DNA of 64,000 nucleotides, from positions 62,001-126,000 of the forward strand of contig NZ_LNCD01000031.1 in the NCBI RefSeq assembly GCF_001542405.1. The letters are read 5' to 3'. The stretch is from Rhizobium altiplani (lineage in GTDB: Bacteria > Pseudomonadota > Alphaproteobacteria > Rhizobiales > Rhizobiaceae). Under the pieces are notes generated by a model. That model saw nothing but the letters and a program-made list of their open reading frames with translations, searched no databases and had not been told where the DNA came from. Positions 25,835 through 34,770 of the stretch are shown piece by piece (positions within the stretch are counted from its first letter, which is position 1; every line of letters starts with the position of its first letter). A program made the translations under genes and the position numbers.

Positions 25835-27214
25835 ATGACCGGCTATCTTCTGAAGAATTGCGCAGCGGTTATCGTCGATGAGGGCAAGGGCCAGACGACC
25901 CGTCGCAACGTTGACGTCCTGACAAACGGTTCCGCCATTCAGGCAATTGGCGACAATCTTGGACAGGACGAACTGCCGACCGGTACCATTGTTCAAGATG
26001 CTAGCGGCTGGTTCGTGTATCCCGGGCTCGTCAATACACACCACCACTTCTTTCAATGCTTTGTGCGCAACCGTGCGGATCTCGATTGGACGAAGCTGTC
26101 GGTCATCGAGTGGCTTGATCGCATTTATCCGATCTTTTCGCGATTGAACGAGGATTGCTTTTATCACTCTTCAGTCACCGCCATGGCCGAGATGATCAAG
26201 CACGGATGCACGACTGCTTTCGATCACCAGTACTGCTTCCCGAGGCATGCCGGCAAAAGATTGATCGACCGCCAGTTCGAGGCGGCCGATCTCCTGGGCA
26301 TGCGCTTTCATGCCGGCCGCGGTGGCAACACACTTCCGAAATCCGAAGGCTCGACCATTCCCGACGCGATGCTCGAAACGACGGACGAGTTCATTGGCGA
26401 TTGCGAGCGGCTGATCGACACCTATCACGATGCCCGACCTTTCAGCATGCGCCAGGTGGTGGTCGCCCCATGCCAGCCGGTAAACTGCTACCGTGAAACC
26501 TTCGTGGAATCGGTGGCCCTGGCACGTGATCGTGGTGTTCAGATGCACACCCATGTTGGCGAGGGTGAAAGCCCCGTGATCGAGGCCCGACATGGTATGC
26601 GCACCGTCGATTACTGTGCAGAGCTGGGTTTTGCGGGGCCTGATGCCTTTTACGCCCATTGCTGGGAACTGACCCACGACGAACTGCGCAAGATGGCTGC
26701 GGACGGGACCGGCGTTTCCCATTGCCCGGAGCCCGTCTATCTGGTTGGCGCCGAAGTAACCGATATTCCCGCCATGGCAGCCTTTGGCCTTCGCGTCGGA
26801 CTGGGCTGCGACGGCGCTGCCTCGAATGACAACTCAAACCTGATGCATTGCATCCACTCCGCCTACATGCTGCAGTGCCTGACCGCATCGACGCGCAACC
26901 ACCCTGTCCCGCCTCCGGTTGATTTCCTGGGCTATGCGACGGCGGGCGGTGCGGCTCTGCTTGGTCGAAAGGACATAGGCAGGCTGGCGCCCGGCATGGC
27001 CGCCGACCTGTTTGCGATCGACACGCGGCGGATGGACTATGTCGGCACACGCCATGATCCGCTGAGCCTGATGGCCAAGGTCGGTGTCGGCATGCCGACG
27101 GACCTGACAATGATCAATGGCCGCATTGTATGGCAGAAGGGCGAGTTCATCGGTCTCGATGAAAGCCGGATGTTTGCTGAGGCTGAAGCTGCACTTGCGA
27201 CTGTCGAACTGTAA
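25835..27214 (+). CDS. Amidohydrolase of 8-oxoguanine/guanine deaminase or AtzB type
   Basis: 459 residues from ATG 25835, one base after the GST stop and after GAGGAG. Metal and catalytic motifs are VNTHHHFFQ, MHTHVGEGE, YAHCWELTHDEL and LGCDGAASNDNSNLMH, the pattern of purine/triazine deaminases (TRZ/ATZ subtype IV, e.g. 8-oxoguanine deaminase). It hydrolyses an amino group from an aminated heterocycle. Position between the split oxygenase/GST genes and a BMP-type importer suggests the substrate is a modified purine or similar base. Confidence 0.87.
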   Translation: MTGYLLKNCAAVIVDEGKGQTTRRNVDVLTNGSAIQAIGDNLGQDELPTGTIVQDASGWFVYPGLVNTHHHFFQCFVRNRADLDWTKLSVIEWLDRIYPIFSRLNEDCFYHSSVTAMAEMIKHGCTTAFDHQYCFPRHAGKRLIDRQFEAADLLGMRFHAGRGGNTLPKSEGSTIPDAMLETTDEFIGDCERLIDTYHDARPFSMRQVVVAPCQPVNCYRETFVESVALARDRGVQMHTHVGEGESPVIEARHGMRTVDYCAELGFAGPDAFYAHCWELTHDELRKMAADGTGVSHCPEPVYLVGAEVTDIPAMAAFGLRVGLGCDGAASNDNSNLMHCIHSAYMLQCLTASTRNHPVPPPVDFLGYATAGGAALLGRKDIGRLAPGMAADLFAIDTRRMDYVGTRHDPLSLMAKVGVGMPTDLTMINGRIVWQKGEFIGLDESRMFAEAEAALATVEL

Positions 27215-27238
27215 AAATCACAAAGAAGGGGAACCAGC

Positions 27239-28336
27239 ATGACAAACATTTCTCGAAGAACCCTGATGCAGGGCGTTGCAGCTGCCGGCCTGGCCGGCGC
27301 ATTTGGTGGCCGCGCCGCATTTGCGGCCGACGGCCCGCTCGGGATCACGCTCGTCGTACCCTCGCCCATCGGTGACGTTGGCTGGGGTCACGCTCTGGCT
27401 GCGGGCCTGGAACCGATAAAGGCAGCATATGGCGACAAGGTGAAAGTGACGGTCGTCGAAAACATTCCCGAAGGTCCGGATGCTGACCGCATCATGAACA
27501 AGACGGTCGCCGACGGAAACAAGTTCCTGATCGCAGGCTCCTTTGGCTATCAAAACGGTGCCCTGCAGATTGCTCGCCGCAACCCTGATGTCACCGTGCT
27601 GCATGCATCGGGTTTCCAGGTGGCCCCGAACTTCTCGCCGTTTGCGGCCAAGTATTTCCAGGGGACGTATCTGCTTGGCATGGCGGCGGCCGCGCTGTCA
27701 AAGACCGGAAAGCTCGGTTCCGTGTCCGCTTTCGCCATCCCGGAACTGATTACCTCGATCAACGCGTTCACGCTCGGTGCTCAGGCTGTGAACCCCAACA
27801 TCGAAGTTTCGGTCGTCTGGGTAAACTCATGGTTTGATCCGGCTAAGGAACAGGAAGCGGCCAAGGCGCTGATTGCGCAAAAATGCGACGTGATCTTCTC
27901 CAATGCGCAGGATACGCCCTCCGTCATCTCCGCATGCGAGGAGGCTGGCGTCTACGCATTCAACCTCAATTCGTCGATGAAGAAATACGCGCCGAAGACA
28001 TACCTTGGCTGCGTATCCACCGATTGGTCCCCGTTCTTCAAGGCCTCCGTCGACGCTCATCTCGCCGGCACGTTCAAGGGTGCAAACACCTTCTTGGGTG
28101 TTGCAGACAAGGTCGTCGAGGTTGTTGACTGGCACCCTTCGATCCCCGCAGACACGATGACCAAGATCAAGGCCGCGGAGGCAAAGATTGCCGACGGAAG
28201 TCTCTCACCGTTTACCGGCCCGATCAGCAAGGCCGACGGCAGCGAGGGCGCGGCCGCTGGCAAGACCCTGACCGATGGAGAAATCGTGGCCATGGACTGG
28301 CACGTCAAGGGCGTGACCACGCCGCTGCCAAAGTAA
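27239..28336 (+). CDS. BMP-family ABC transporter substrate-binding protein
   Basis: 365 residues. A twin-arginine-like signal (SRRTLMQ followed by a hydrophobic stretch to AAFAAD near residue 30) precedes a BMP/PnrA-type domain: VPSPIGDVGWGHALAAGL, DADRIMNKTVADGNKFLIAGSF, ARRNPDVTVLHASG and CDVIFSNAQDTP. The family binds nucleosides or related compounds. It is the first gene of a four-gene importer that follows the deaminase by 24 bp. Confidence 0.9.
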   Translation: MTNISRRTLMQGVAAAGLAGAFGGRAAFAADGPLGITLVVPSPIGDVGWGHALAAGLEPIKAAYGDKVKVTVVENIPEGPDADRIMNKTVADGNKFLIAGSFGYQNGALQIARRNPDVTVLHASGFQVAPNFSPFAAKYFQGTYLLGMAAAALSKTGKLGSVSAFAIPELITSINAFTLGAQAVNPNIEVSVVWVNSWFDPAKEQEAAKALIAQKCDVIFSNAQDTPSVISACEEAGVYAFNLNSSMKKYAPKTYLGCVSTDWSPFFKASVDAHLAGTFKGANTFLGVADKVVEVVDWHPSIPADTMTKIKAAEAKIADGSLSPFTGPISKADGSEGAAAGKTLTDGEIVAMDWHVKGVTTPLPK

Positions 28337-28339
28337 GCC

Positions 28340-29863
28340 ATGACCGCCCCGCTCCTGTCGCTTCGCGGCATCTCGAAGAGCTACGGCCAGGTCCATGCCA
28401 ACCAGGCCGTTGATCTGGACGTGGCCCCGCAGTCGATCCATGCAATTCTCGGCGAAAACGGGGCGGGCAAATCGACGCTGATGAAAATGATCTACGGCGT
28501 CGAGCAACCAGACAGCGGGTCGGTCGCCTGGGAAGGCGAACCCTTGGCCCTTGCCTCCCCGGCGGAGGCACGGGCCAAGGGTATCGGCATGGTATTCCAG
28601 CATTTTTCGTTGTTTGAGACCCTGACTGTCGTTGAGAATATTCAACTCGTTGTCCCAGGCAAAAAAGCCGATCTCGTCAAACGCGTCCGCGCTCTCGGGC
28701 AGGAATTCGGCCTTGAAGTCGATCCGCTCGCCCACGTGCATGCGCTTTCGGTCGGTGAACGGCAGCGAGTGGAGATCATCCGCTGCCTGATGACAAGTCC
28801 GAGGTTGCTGATCCTCGACGAACCGACATCTGTTTTGCCGCCACAGCTGGTTGAAAAGCTGTTCGAGACGTTGCGCCGGCTAAGGGACGGCGGTGTATCG
28901 ATCCTCTTTATCTCGCATAAGCTCGAGGAAATCCGGGCTATCTGTGACAGGGCAACCATTTTGCGTGGCGGCCGCGTCACGGGACATATCGACCCGCGAG
29001 AACACGATGCCCATGACCTCGCCCGCATGATGATTGGCCGCGACATGCCTGAGCCCATGGCTGCCGTGCCGCTCTCAGGCGGCGAGAAACGCCTTGAGAT
29101 CATCGGCCTTCATCATCGGCCGGAAGATCCGTTTGCGGTGCCGCTTTCTGATATTGCGCTGACGGTGCGTTCTGGCGAGATCCTCGGGATCGCGGGCATT
29201 TCCGGCAACGGGCAGAGCGAGCTTGCCTCGCTGATCTCAGGCGAGATCGTCCTCCCGAGAGACCAGCGCGACCGGATCTACATGATGGGACGTGATGTGG
29301 GAAGGCTCGACGCAGCTCACCGACGCCAGCTTGGATTTGCATTCGTTCCGGAGGACCGGCTGGGACGGGGAGCAATTCCTGAAATGTCACTCGTACTCAA
29401 CGGGCTATTGACCGCCCACCCTTTGAACCTTCTTCGTCACGGCCTGATAGACAGGACAAGGGCGTCTGCGTTTACCGAGGATTGCATCCGTCAGTATGAT
29501 GTGCGCACGCCTGGCCCCGACGCCGAAGCCGGCGCACTTTCGGGCGGCAATCTTCAGAAGTTCATCGTTGGCCGTGAGATCATGTTGGCGCCGAAGCTGC
29601 TCTTTGTCGCGCAGCCCACATGGGGTGTGGATGTTGGCGCGGCGTCCGCTATTCGCGCCCGTCTTGTCGCGTTGCGCAACGAAGGCATGGCCATTCTCGT
29701 CATTTCAGAAGAACTTGAGGAACTTTTCGAGCTCTGCGATTTCATCCAGGTATTGCACCACGGCGCATTGAGCCCGCCGCTTGTCACGAAGGAAACGCGA
29801 CCCGAGGAAATCGGCCGCTACATGATTGGCGCGCAAGACGCTTCAAAGAAAGTCATTGCATGA
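28340..29863 (+). CDS. Nucleoside-type ABC transporter double ATP-binding protein
   Basis: 507 residues with two ATPase domains. Domain 1 has Walker A GENGAGKST, signature LSVGERQRVEIIRCL and Walker B LLILDEPTSVLP. Domain 2 has GISGNGQSE, LSGGNLQKFIVGREI and LLFVAQPTWGVDVGAAS, a degenerate Walker site usual in this RbsA/NupA-like group. It couples ATP hydrolysis to the two following permeases. Its stop overlaps the next ATG (ATGA). Confidence 0.93.
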   Translation: MTAPLLSLRGISKSYGQVHANQAVDLDVAPQSIHAILGENGAGKSTLMKMIYGVEQPDSGSVAWEGEPLALASPAEARAKGIGMVFQHFSLFETLTVVENIQLVVPGKKADLVKRVRALGQEFGLEVDPLAHVHALSVGERQRVEIIRCLMTSPRLLILDEPTSVLPPQLVEKLFETLRRLRDGGVSILFISHKLEEIRAICDRATILRGGRVTGHIDPREHDAHDLARMMIGRDMPEPMAAVPLSGGEKRLEIIGLHHRPEDPFAVPLSDIALTVRSGEILGIAGISGNGQSELASLISGEIVLPRDQRDRIYMMGRDVGRLDAAHRRQLGFAFVPEDRLGRGAIPEMSLVLNGLLTAHPLNLLRHGLIDRTRASAFTEDCIRQYDVRTPGPDAEAGALSGGNLQKFIVGREIMLAPKLLFVAQPTWGVDVGAASAIRARLVALRNEGMAILVISEELEELFELCDFIQVLHHGALSPPLVTKETRPEEIGRYMIGAQDASKKVIA

Positions 29864-30960
29864 ATGCCTTGTCTGCCGCCTTTCTGCCTACGCTTGTCCG
29901 CCGAGAACGCGCTTCGTTTTCTGCGACGTTGGCAGCGCCATTCCTGGCGCTGGCGGTAGCGACCATTTTGAATGTCGCACTCTACATGGCGATGGGCCGC
30001 AACCCGGTCGATGTCGTCTATGCAATGCTGCTTGAGCCGTTTCTGTCGTGGGCATCGTTTTCGGAAGTTCTTTTGAAAGCAGGGCCGCTATTGCTCATAG
30101 CCCAGGGTCTCGCGATCGGCTTCCGAGCCAAGGTGTTCAACATCGGTGCTGAAGGCCAGTTCATTCTCGGCGCCATTTTTGCCTCTGCAATTCCCGTGTG
30201 GTTTCCTCAGGCAACTGGCCAGTGGATTTGGCCCCTGATGCTTGTCCTTGGGACAGTCGGTGGCGCCCTCTGGGCGTCACTCACGGCGTTCTGGCGCGTC
30301 AGGCTGAATGCAAACGAAATCCTTGTTTCACTAATGCTGAGCCTGGTTGCGTCACAGCTTTTGAATTACCTGCTGCTCGGCCCCTGGAAGGATCCGAACG
30401 GTTTCAACTTCCCGCAATCGGTCATGTTCCAGTACGATGCGATGGTGCCGCTCTTGATTTCGGGTACGCGGGTCAACGTCTCCTTGATCATTACAATCGT
30501 GCTGTCCTTGGCTGCCTGGATATTCATGCAGCGGAGCTTTGCCGGCTACAAACTACAGGTTGGAGGCCTGGCGCCACGGGCTGCAGCCTATGCCGGCTTC
30601 AAGGAAGGCTGGGCAATCTGGCTCTCGCTCCTGATCGGTGGATGTGCCGCAGGTCTTGCCGGAGCCGCTGAGGTCGCCGGGCCTCTTGGACAGTTGCAGC
30701 GGTCAATCTCCACCGGCTACGGCTACGCGGCCATCATCGTCGCCTATCTGGGTGGTCTGCACCCAATCGGCATCATCGCCTCATCATTGTTCATGGCGGC
30801 TCTCTACATTGGCGGCGACAATGCCATGGTATCAGCAAACCTGCCCATCGCGGCGGTCCGGGTTTTCCAGGGAAGTCTCCTTCTCGCTTACCTGGTTGCA
30901 ATCGCCTTCGTCCGGTACCGTCTTGAGTGGCGTCGGATCGCCCACCGGAGCCAATCATGA
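29860..30960 (+). CDS. Nucleoside-type ABC transporter permease 1
   Basis: 366 residues, BPD_transp_2 family (NupP/YufP-like) with about eight to ten helices. GLAIGFRAKVFNIGAEGQFILGAI is the family signature, and LNANEILVSLMLSLVASQLLNYL and AGLAGAAEVAGPLGQLQ follow. It is coupled on both sides by ATGA overlaps. Confidence 0.92.
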   Translation: MNALSAAFLPTLVRRERASFSATLAAPFLALAVATILNVALYMAMGRNPVDVVYAMLLEPFLSWASFSEVLLKAGPLLLIAQGLAIGFRAKVFNIGAEGQFILGAIFASAIPVWFPQATGQWIWPLMLVLGTVGGALWASLTAFWRVRLNANEILVSLMLSLVASQLLNYLLLGPWKDPNGFNFPQSVMFQYDAMVPLLISGTRVNVSLIITIVLSLAAWIFMQRSFAGYKLQVGGLAPRAAAYAGFKEGWAIWLSLLIGGCAAGLAGAAEVAGPLGQLQRSISTGYGYAAIIVAYLGGLHPIGIIASSLFMAALYIGGDNAMVSANLPIAAVRVFQGSLLLAYLVAIAFVRYRLEWRRIAHRSQS

Positions 30961-31868
30961 ATGCCATCGAGTTCATTCTTGCGGGCATGCTCGCAGCCGC
31001 AACCCCTTTTCTTCTTGCGGCACTTGGCGAGCTGGTCGTTGAGCGCGCAGGGGTCTTGAACCTTGGCGTGGAGGGTCTGATGGCCTTTGGCGCAGCCTTG
31101 GCCTTCATCATCGTCTATCACGGCGGCGGGCACTTTGCGGGGTTTGTCATCGCGGGGCTTGGCAGCGCCGCCCTTTCCCTGGTCTTTGCGCTGATTGCCC
31201 TTGGCTTCAGGGCCAACCAGGTGGCAACGGGCCTTGCGATCGGCATCCTTGGCCAGGGTCTGTCTGCTCTGTTTGGCAAGTCCTACGAGAGCCTCACGGT
31301 CAAGGGCCTGCCCAAACTTTCCCTTCCGTTTCTGTCCGACATCCCGATCGTCGGTGGGATCTTTGTTCAAGACGTTGTCGTCTGGCTGTCGCTCGCCGCA
31401 ACGATCGGCATCTGGGCCTTTTTTGCCTTTTCGAAGGTTGGGCTCGTCGTGCGGGCAGTGGGTGAAAACCCCAAGGCTGCTCACGCCATAGGCTATCACG
31501 TGATTGCTGTTCGCGTGATTGCTGTAGCCTTCGGCGGCGCGATGGCAGGCTTTGCGGGCGCCTATGCTTCGGTGGTCTACACGCCGCTTTGGGCAGACGG
31601 GATGATCGCTGGTCGAGGTTGGATTGCCATTGCGCTCGTTGTCTTCGGCACGTGGCTGACTGGCCGCATCTTTCTCGGAGCGTGCCTGTTTGGCGCCGTT
31701 TCCCTGATGGGCCTGGCCGCACAGGCGACAGGGTTGAACGTGCCCTCGCAACTTCTTGCAAGCCTGCCCTACCTCGTTACCATCATCGTGCTCGGCATCA
31801 TTTCGGCAGATCGTCGCCTGTTGAAGCTGAATGGGGTCGCCTCGCTCGGCGAGCCCTTCGAACGCTGA
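30957..31868 (+). CDS. Nucleoside-type ABC transporter permease 2
   Basis: 303 residues from ATG 30957 overlapping the previous stop. PFLLAALGELVVERAGVLNLGVEGLMAFGAA and FRANQVATGLAIGILGQGLSALFG define the NupQ/YufQ-like partner permease. It completes the BMP-type importer. The end is 186 bp from a convergent TauE/SafE gene. Confidence 0.92.
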   Translation: MNAIEFILAGMLAAATPFLLAALGELVVERAGVLNLGVEGLMAFGAALAFIIVYHGGGHFAGFVIAGLGSAALSLVFALIALGFRANQVATGLAIGILGQGLSALFGKSYESLTVKGLPKLSLPFLSDIPIVGGIFVQDVVVWLSLAATIGIWAFFAFSKVGLVVRAVGENPKAAHAIGYHVIAVRVIAVAFGGAMAGFAGAYASVVYTPLWADGMIAGRGWIAIALVVFGTWLTGRIFLGACLFGAVSLMGLAAQATGLNVPSQLLASLPYLVTIIVLGIISADRRLLKLNGVASLGEPFER

Positions 31869-32054
31869 GCGTTGCAAATAGCTGCATCGAGCACGATCGA
31901 AGCTGGTGGGGGACGCGAGATTATGAGGCCTTCGCCGCCGTCTAACCCGATCGCACCTGCCAAGAGTGTCGATGTTCTCAGGGCCATAAGCATCAAAGCG
32001 AGATCCCCTATGCGTAGTCTCGATCTGGCCAGCGGTCATGCCAGGAGAGGCTGA

Positions 32055-32801
32055 CTAAACGCCTCGCAGCAACATCTCCATCCCGAGAAGCGCAAGGGCG
32101 ATCAAAAAGCAGCGCTTGAACGTCGCCGGACTAACCGCCTTCCTCATGTACTGGCCGGCCCACATACCGATCAGAGCTGGAAGAACAGCCAGACTCGACA
32201 GCGCTACTCCATCGAGCTGAAATGCATCTTGCAGAGCAAGCCCAACGGCGAGCGCGATGGTCGAAATCGTGAAGGATAGTCCGAGCGCCTGAACGAGAGC
32301 ATCCCGTTCAAAGCCAAGTGCCTGCACATACGGTACGGCCGGAATGACGAACACGCCGGTTGCGCCTGCGATGAGGCCTGTCGCCAACCCAATCATGGGC
32401 GAGAGCCAACACTCGTGTGTTTGGTCAATATGGTAGGGTTTGGCTGACAGCGTGTAGATCGCATATGCCGTAAGCGCGAGGCCGAGGAAGACGGTGCTCA
32501 GGCGGGTTTCGCCACCTGTCAGCACAGACGTACTGGCGAGTGTGCCGACAAAAACTCCGGCCAGCATCGGCCAAAGCCGACGCACGACTGCGACAAGGTT
32601 CGGGCCTGCGATGAGTTGCCAGACATTCGTTGTGAACGAGGGGATGATGAGCAGCGATGCCGCTGTAACGGGCGACAACAATCCGCCCAGAATACCCATG
32701 GCGACCGTCGGAAGGCCCATCCCTGTGATACCCTTTACGATACCGGCGACAAAAAATGTAGCTGCGACAGCGAGCAGCAATGAGATCGAGACATCATTCA
32801 T
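32055..32801 (-). CDS. TauE/SafE-family membrane permease
   Basis: 248 residues, mostly hydrophobic, with the family glycine patterns VAGIVKGITGMGLPTVAMGILGG and GLATGLIAGATGVFVIPAVPYVQALG. It probably exports an anion such as sulfite, a sulfonate or an organic acid. It is divergent from a LysR regulator, its likely controller, and is unlike the TauE/SafE protein of the sulfide operon in sequence details. Confidence 0.87.
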   Translation of the reverse strand: MNDVSISLLLAVAATFFVAGIVKGITGMGLPTVAMGILGGLLSPVTAASLLIIPSFTTNVWQLIAGPNLVAVVRRLWPMLAGVFVGTLASTSVLTGGETRLSTVFLGLALTAYAIYTLSAKPYHIDQTHECWLSPMIGLATGLIAGATGVFVIPAVPYVQALGFERDALVQALGLSFTISTIALAVGLALQDAFQLDGVALSSLAVLPALIGMWAGQYMRKAVSPATFKRCFLIALALLGMEMLLRGV

Positions 32802-32898
32802 GTCTTCTCATTACGACTTCTGACATCCTCCACAATGCGGCAGTTCCGTTTCCAGCCTTCGCCTGGACCGAAGGCAACGAGGAGTGTAACCTTCGAGG

Positions 32899-33780
32899 AT
32901 GCGCTTCGACTTTACCGATCTTCGCCTCTTTCTTGCTGTTGCTGACGCTGGCAGCATCACCCACGGATCGGCGGAGGTGAACCTTTCGCTTGCTGCGGCG
33001 AGTGAGCGCCTGCGGGAAATGGAGGCAACCGGAGGCGTACGCCTGCTCGAACGAGGTCGTCGGGGCGTGACATTGACAGAAGCGGGTGAGGCGCTTTCGC
33101 ACCACGCTCGTGAGATTCTAAATCAAGTGACGCTCATGCGTGGGGAAATGGGACGCTTCGCACAAGGCATACGCGCGCGTATTCGTGTCATCGCAAATAC
33201 TGCGGCCATCATTGAGGTTCTTCCAATCCGTCTATCGTCGTGGCTTGCTTCGCATCCGCAAGTCGATATTGATCTGCGGGAGCGCCAAAGCCATGAAATC
33301 GCCCGAAGCGTCTCTGCAGGTTTCGCCGATATCGGCGTATTGTCGGATGCGGCTGCCCACCAAGGTTTAGTCCTTAAACCTTTCGCAGTGAGCAAACTCG
33401 TCGTGGTCTCAGCAAAGACACATTGGCTCGCGTCTGAAAAGGAAATCCCGTTCGCCCGGCTCGCCGAGCAATACTTTATAGGCCTGGAGGGCGGCGCATT
33501 GCAGGACCATCTCGACGCTCAAGCCGAGAGGCTGGGCATAGTGCTCCGATATCGGATCCGCCTGCGCAGGTTTGAATCCATATGTGCAGCAGCAAGCAAC
33601 GGCGTCGGGGTCGCTATCGTGCCGGACACGGTGGCGCGGCAGTGCAAGCGGGCTTATAACTTCGGGATAACGCCTTTAACCGACGCATGGGCGCGGCGAA
33701 ATCTTTCCGTTTGCGTGGCCTCTGGATTCGATCCCACTCCAGTTGCACGAGAGCTGTTCGACCACTTGGCAAATGCGTGA
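32899..33780 (+). CDS. LysR-family transcriptional regulator
   Basis: 293 residues. An N-terminal helix-turn-helix (FTDLRLFLAVADAGSITHGSAEVNLSLAAASERLREMEATGGVRLLERGRRGVTLTEAG) is followed by the effector-binding domain. It is divergent from the TauE/SafE permease with a gap of 97 bp that should hold its binding site, so it probably activates that gene. GAGGAGTGTAACC precedes the ATG region. Confidence 0.92.
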   Translation: MRFDFTDLRLFLAVADAGSITHGSAEVNLSLAAASERLREMEATGGVRLLERGRRGVTLTEAGEALSHHAREILNQVTLMRGEMGRFAQGIRARIRVIANTAAIIEVLPIRLSSWLASHPQVDIDLRERQSHEIARSVSAGFADIGVLSDAAAHQGLVLKPFAVSKLVVVSAKTHWLASEKEIPFARLAEQYFIGLEGGALQDHLDAQAERLGIVLRYRIRLRRFESICAAASNGVGVAIVPDTVARQCKRAYNFGITPLTDAWARRNLSVCVASGFDPTPVARELFDHLANA

Positions 33781-33876
33781 CCTGATGCCAGCATTTGCCG
33801 ACGCACGACAGGCGAAACTCCAGCAGTAGGGCAAAGAGCTTTTTCGCGGGGAACGCCTTTGAAGCGGGGCTTATTG

Positions 33877-33978
33877 TTGACCTATACGACTTCTGCGCTA
33901 GTTTAACTCGTGCACCTGTTTTGGTGCGTCCTCTTAATTCCACCTAAACGACCCCGCCAATTCGCGGGGTTTCTTTTT
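33877..33978 (+). ncRNA. Candidate small RNA with own promoter and terminator
   Basis: TTGACC (33877-33882) and TAGTTT (33899-33904), 16 bp apart, form a plausible sigma-70 promoter. The next 65-70 bases contain no open frame and end in ACCCCGC (33951-33957), six-base loop, GCGGGGT (33964-33970) and a T-rich run (TTTCTTTTT). The predicted transcript is about 65-70 nt starting near 33911. It lies between the LysR gene and the SyrB-like cluster. Identity with a known rhizobial sRNA family could not be checked. Confidence 0.5.
33951..33978 (+). terminator. Rho-independent terminator
   Basis: Seven-base-pair GC-rich stem (ACCCCGC/GCGGGGT) with a CAATTC loop, directly followed by TTCTTTTT. It ends the candidate small RNA and could also stop read-through from the LysR gene. 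Confidence 0.82.
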
Positions 33979-34110
33979 CGCCTTCGACGCAGGGACCCGT
34001 ACATTTGCAGGGTAAGGAATCCACGGTTCGCTCTGCTATCCCGGAAAAGAAGTAAGGAACACACCCATCCCTGTCACCACTCAGCGAGCGGACGGCATGT
34101 AATATTCTTC

Positions 34111-34152
34111 ACCAGGCTCGGTTTTGCCGGGACGAGCCGCACCGACCCTGGT
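34111..34152 (-). terminator. Stem-loop after the SyrB-like gene
   Basis: ACCAGGCTCGGT (34111-34122) and ACCGACCCTGGT (34141-34152) pair over 11 of 12 positions. It lies just past the stop of the minus-strand SyrB-like gene at 34160, so it probably ends that transcript. A strong T run is lacking. Confidence 0.45.
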
Positions 34153-34159
34153 CCGTTAT

Positions 34160-34741
34160 TCAATAATCGCCGAAGCGCCGAAGCATCGTCTGAAGCTGCA
34201 GATTTTCCTGGCGAAGACGTTTTGCCAAAAGTTGTTTCAGCCGCCTGTTCTCCTCCTCCAGGTCAGCGAGATCGTCGAATTGCGTTTCGCTCTTCGCAAG
34301 GCGCGTGGCGAGATTGCTAGCCTGCGAAACGCGATTTTTCTGGCGGGCGGCGCGTTGTTTGGGAGGAGGCGCACTTTGTTTTGGCGAAGTGACCTCAGGT
34401 TCCATTACCTCCGCCTTGAAATCCGAGCTGACTGTTACGCTGTCCTTTTGCTCAACCGTTGGAGTCTCGAAAGCGGCGACCGGAACCTGGATCGTTTGGT
34501 CGGTGCGACTTTCGCTCGGCACATGAATTGATCGCACTGGAACCGGGGTCGACTCGATTTGGCTTTCTTGGACGGCAGGTATCGAAACAGTGCTCGGCTC
34601 GAAAAGATTCGGTGTCTGCGAGGCCGTTTCACGGACGGCAGCCTCGAGATCCGTGCCGGCCCAAATGGAAGCCGCTTGTGTTTTCGATCGACGCCGCGCT
34701 GACTTGAACTCGACGACAAATTTCCGTTGCTGTGTTTTCAT
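34160..34741 (-). CDS. SyrB-like protein, divergent copy C
   Basis: 193 residues. Low-complexity, Ser/Thr/Pro/Glu-rich N-terminal and central part, a basic stretch (PPPKQRAARQKNRVSQ), then the conserved SyrB C-terminus: LADLEEENRRLKQLLAKRLRQ and ENLQLQTMLRRFGDY, a short leucine-zipper-like coiled coil. SyrB is described as a repressor of syrM in Sinorhizobium (family knowledge); its biochemical mode is unclear. It is the last of three tandem minus-strand genes that share this C-terminus. Confidence 0.65.
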   Translation of the reverse strand: MKTQQRKFVVEFKSARRRSKTQAASIWAGTDLEAAVRETASQTPNLFEPSTVSIPAVQESQIESTPVPVRSIHVPSESRTDQTIQVPVAAFETPTVEQKDSVTVSSDFKAEVMEPEVTSPKQSAPPPKQRAARQKNRVSQASNLATRLAKSETQFDDLADLEEENRRLKQLLAKRLRQENLQLQTMLRRFGDY

Positions 34742-34770
34742 GGTTTCCCAAACTGTGCGAGCGACGCAAT

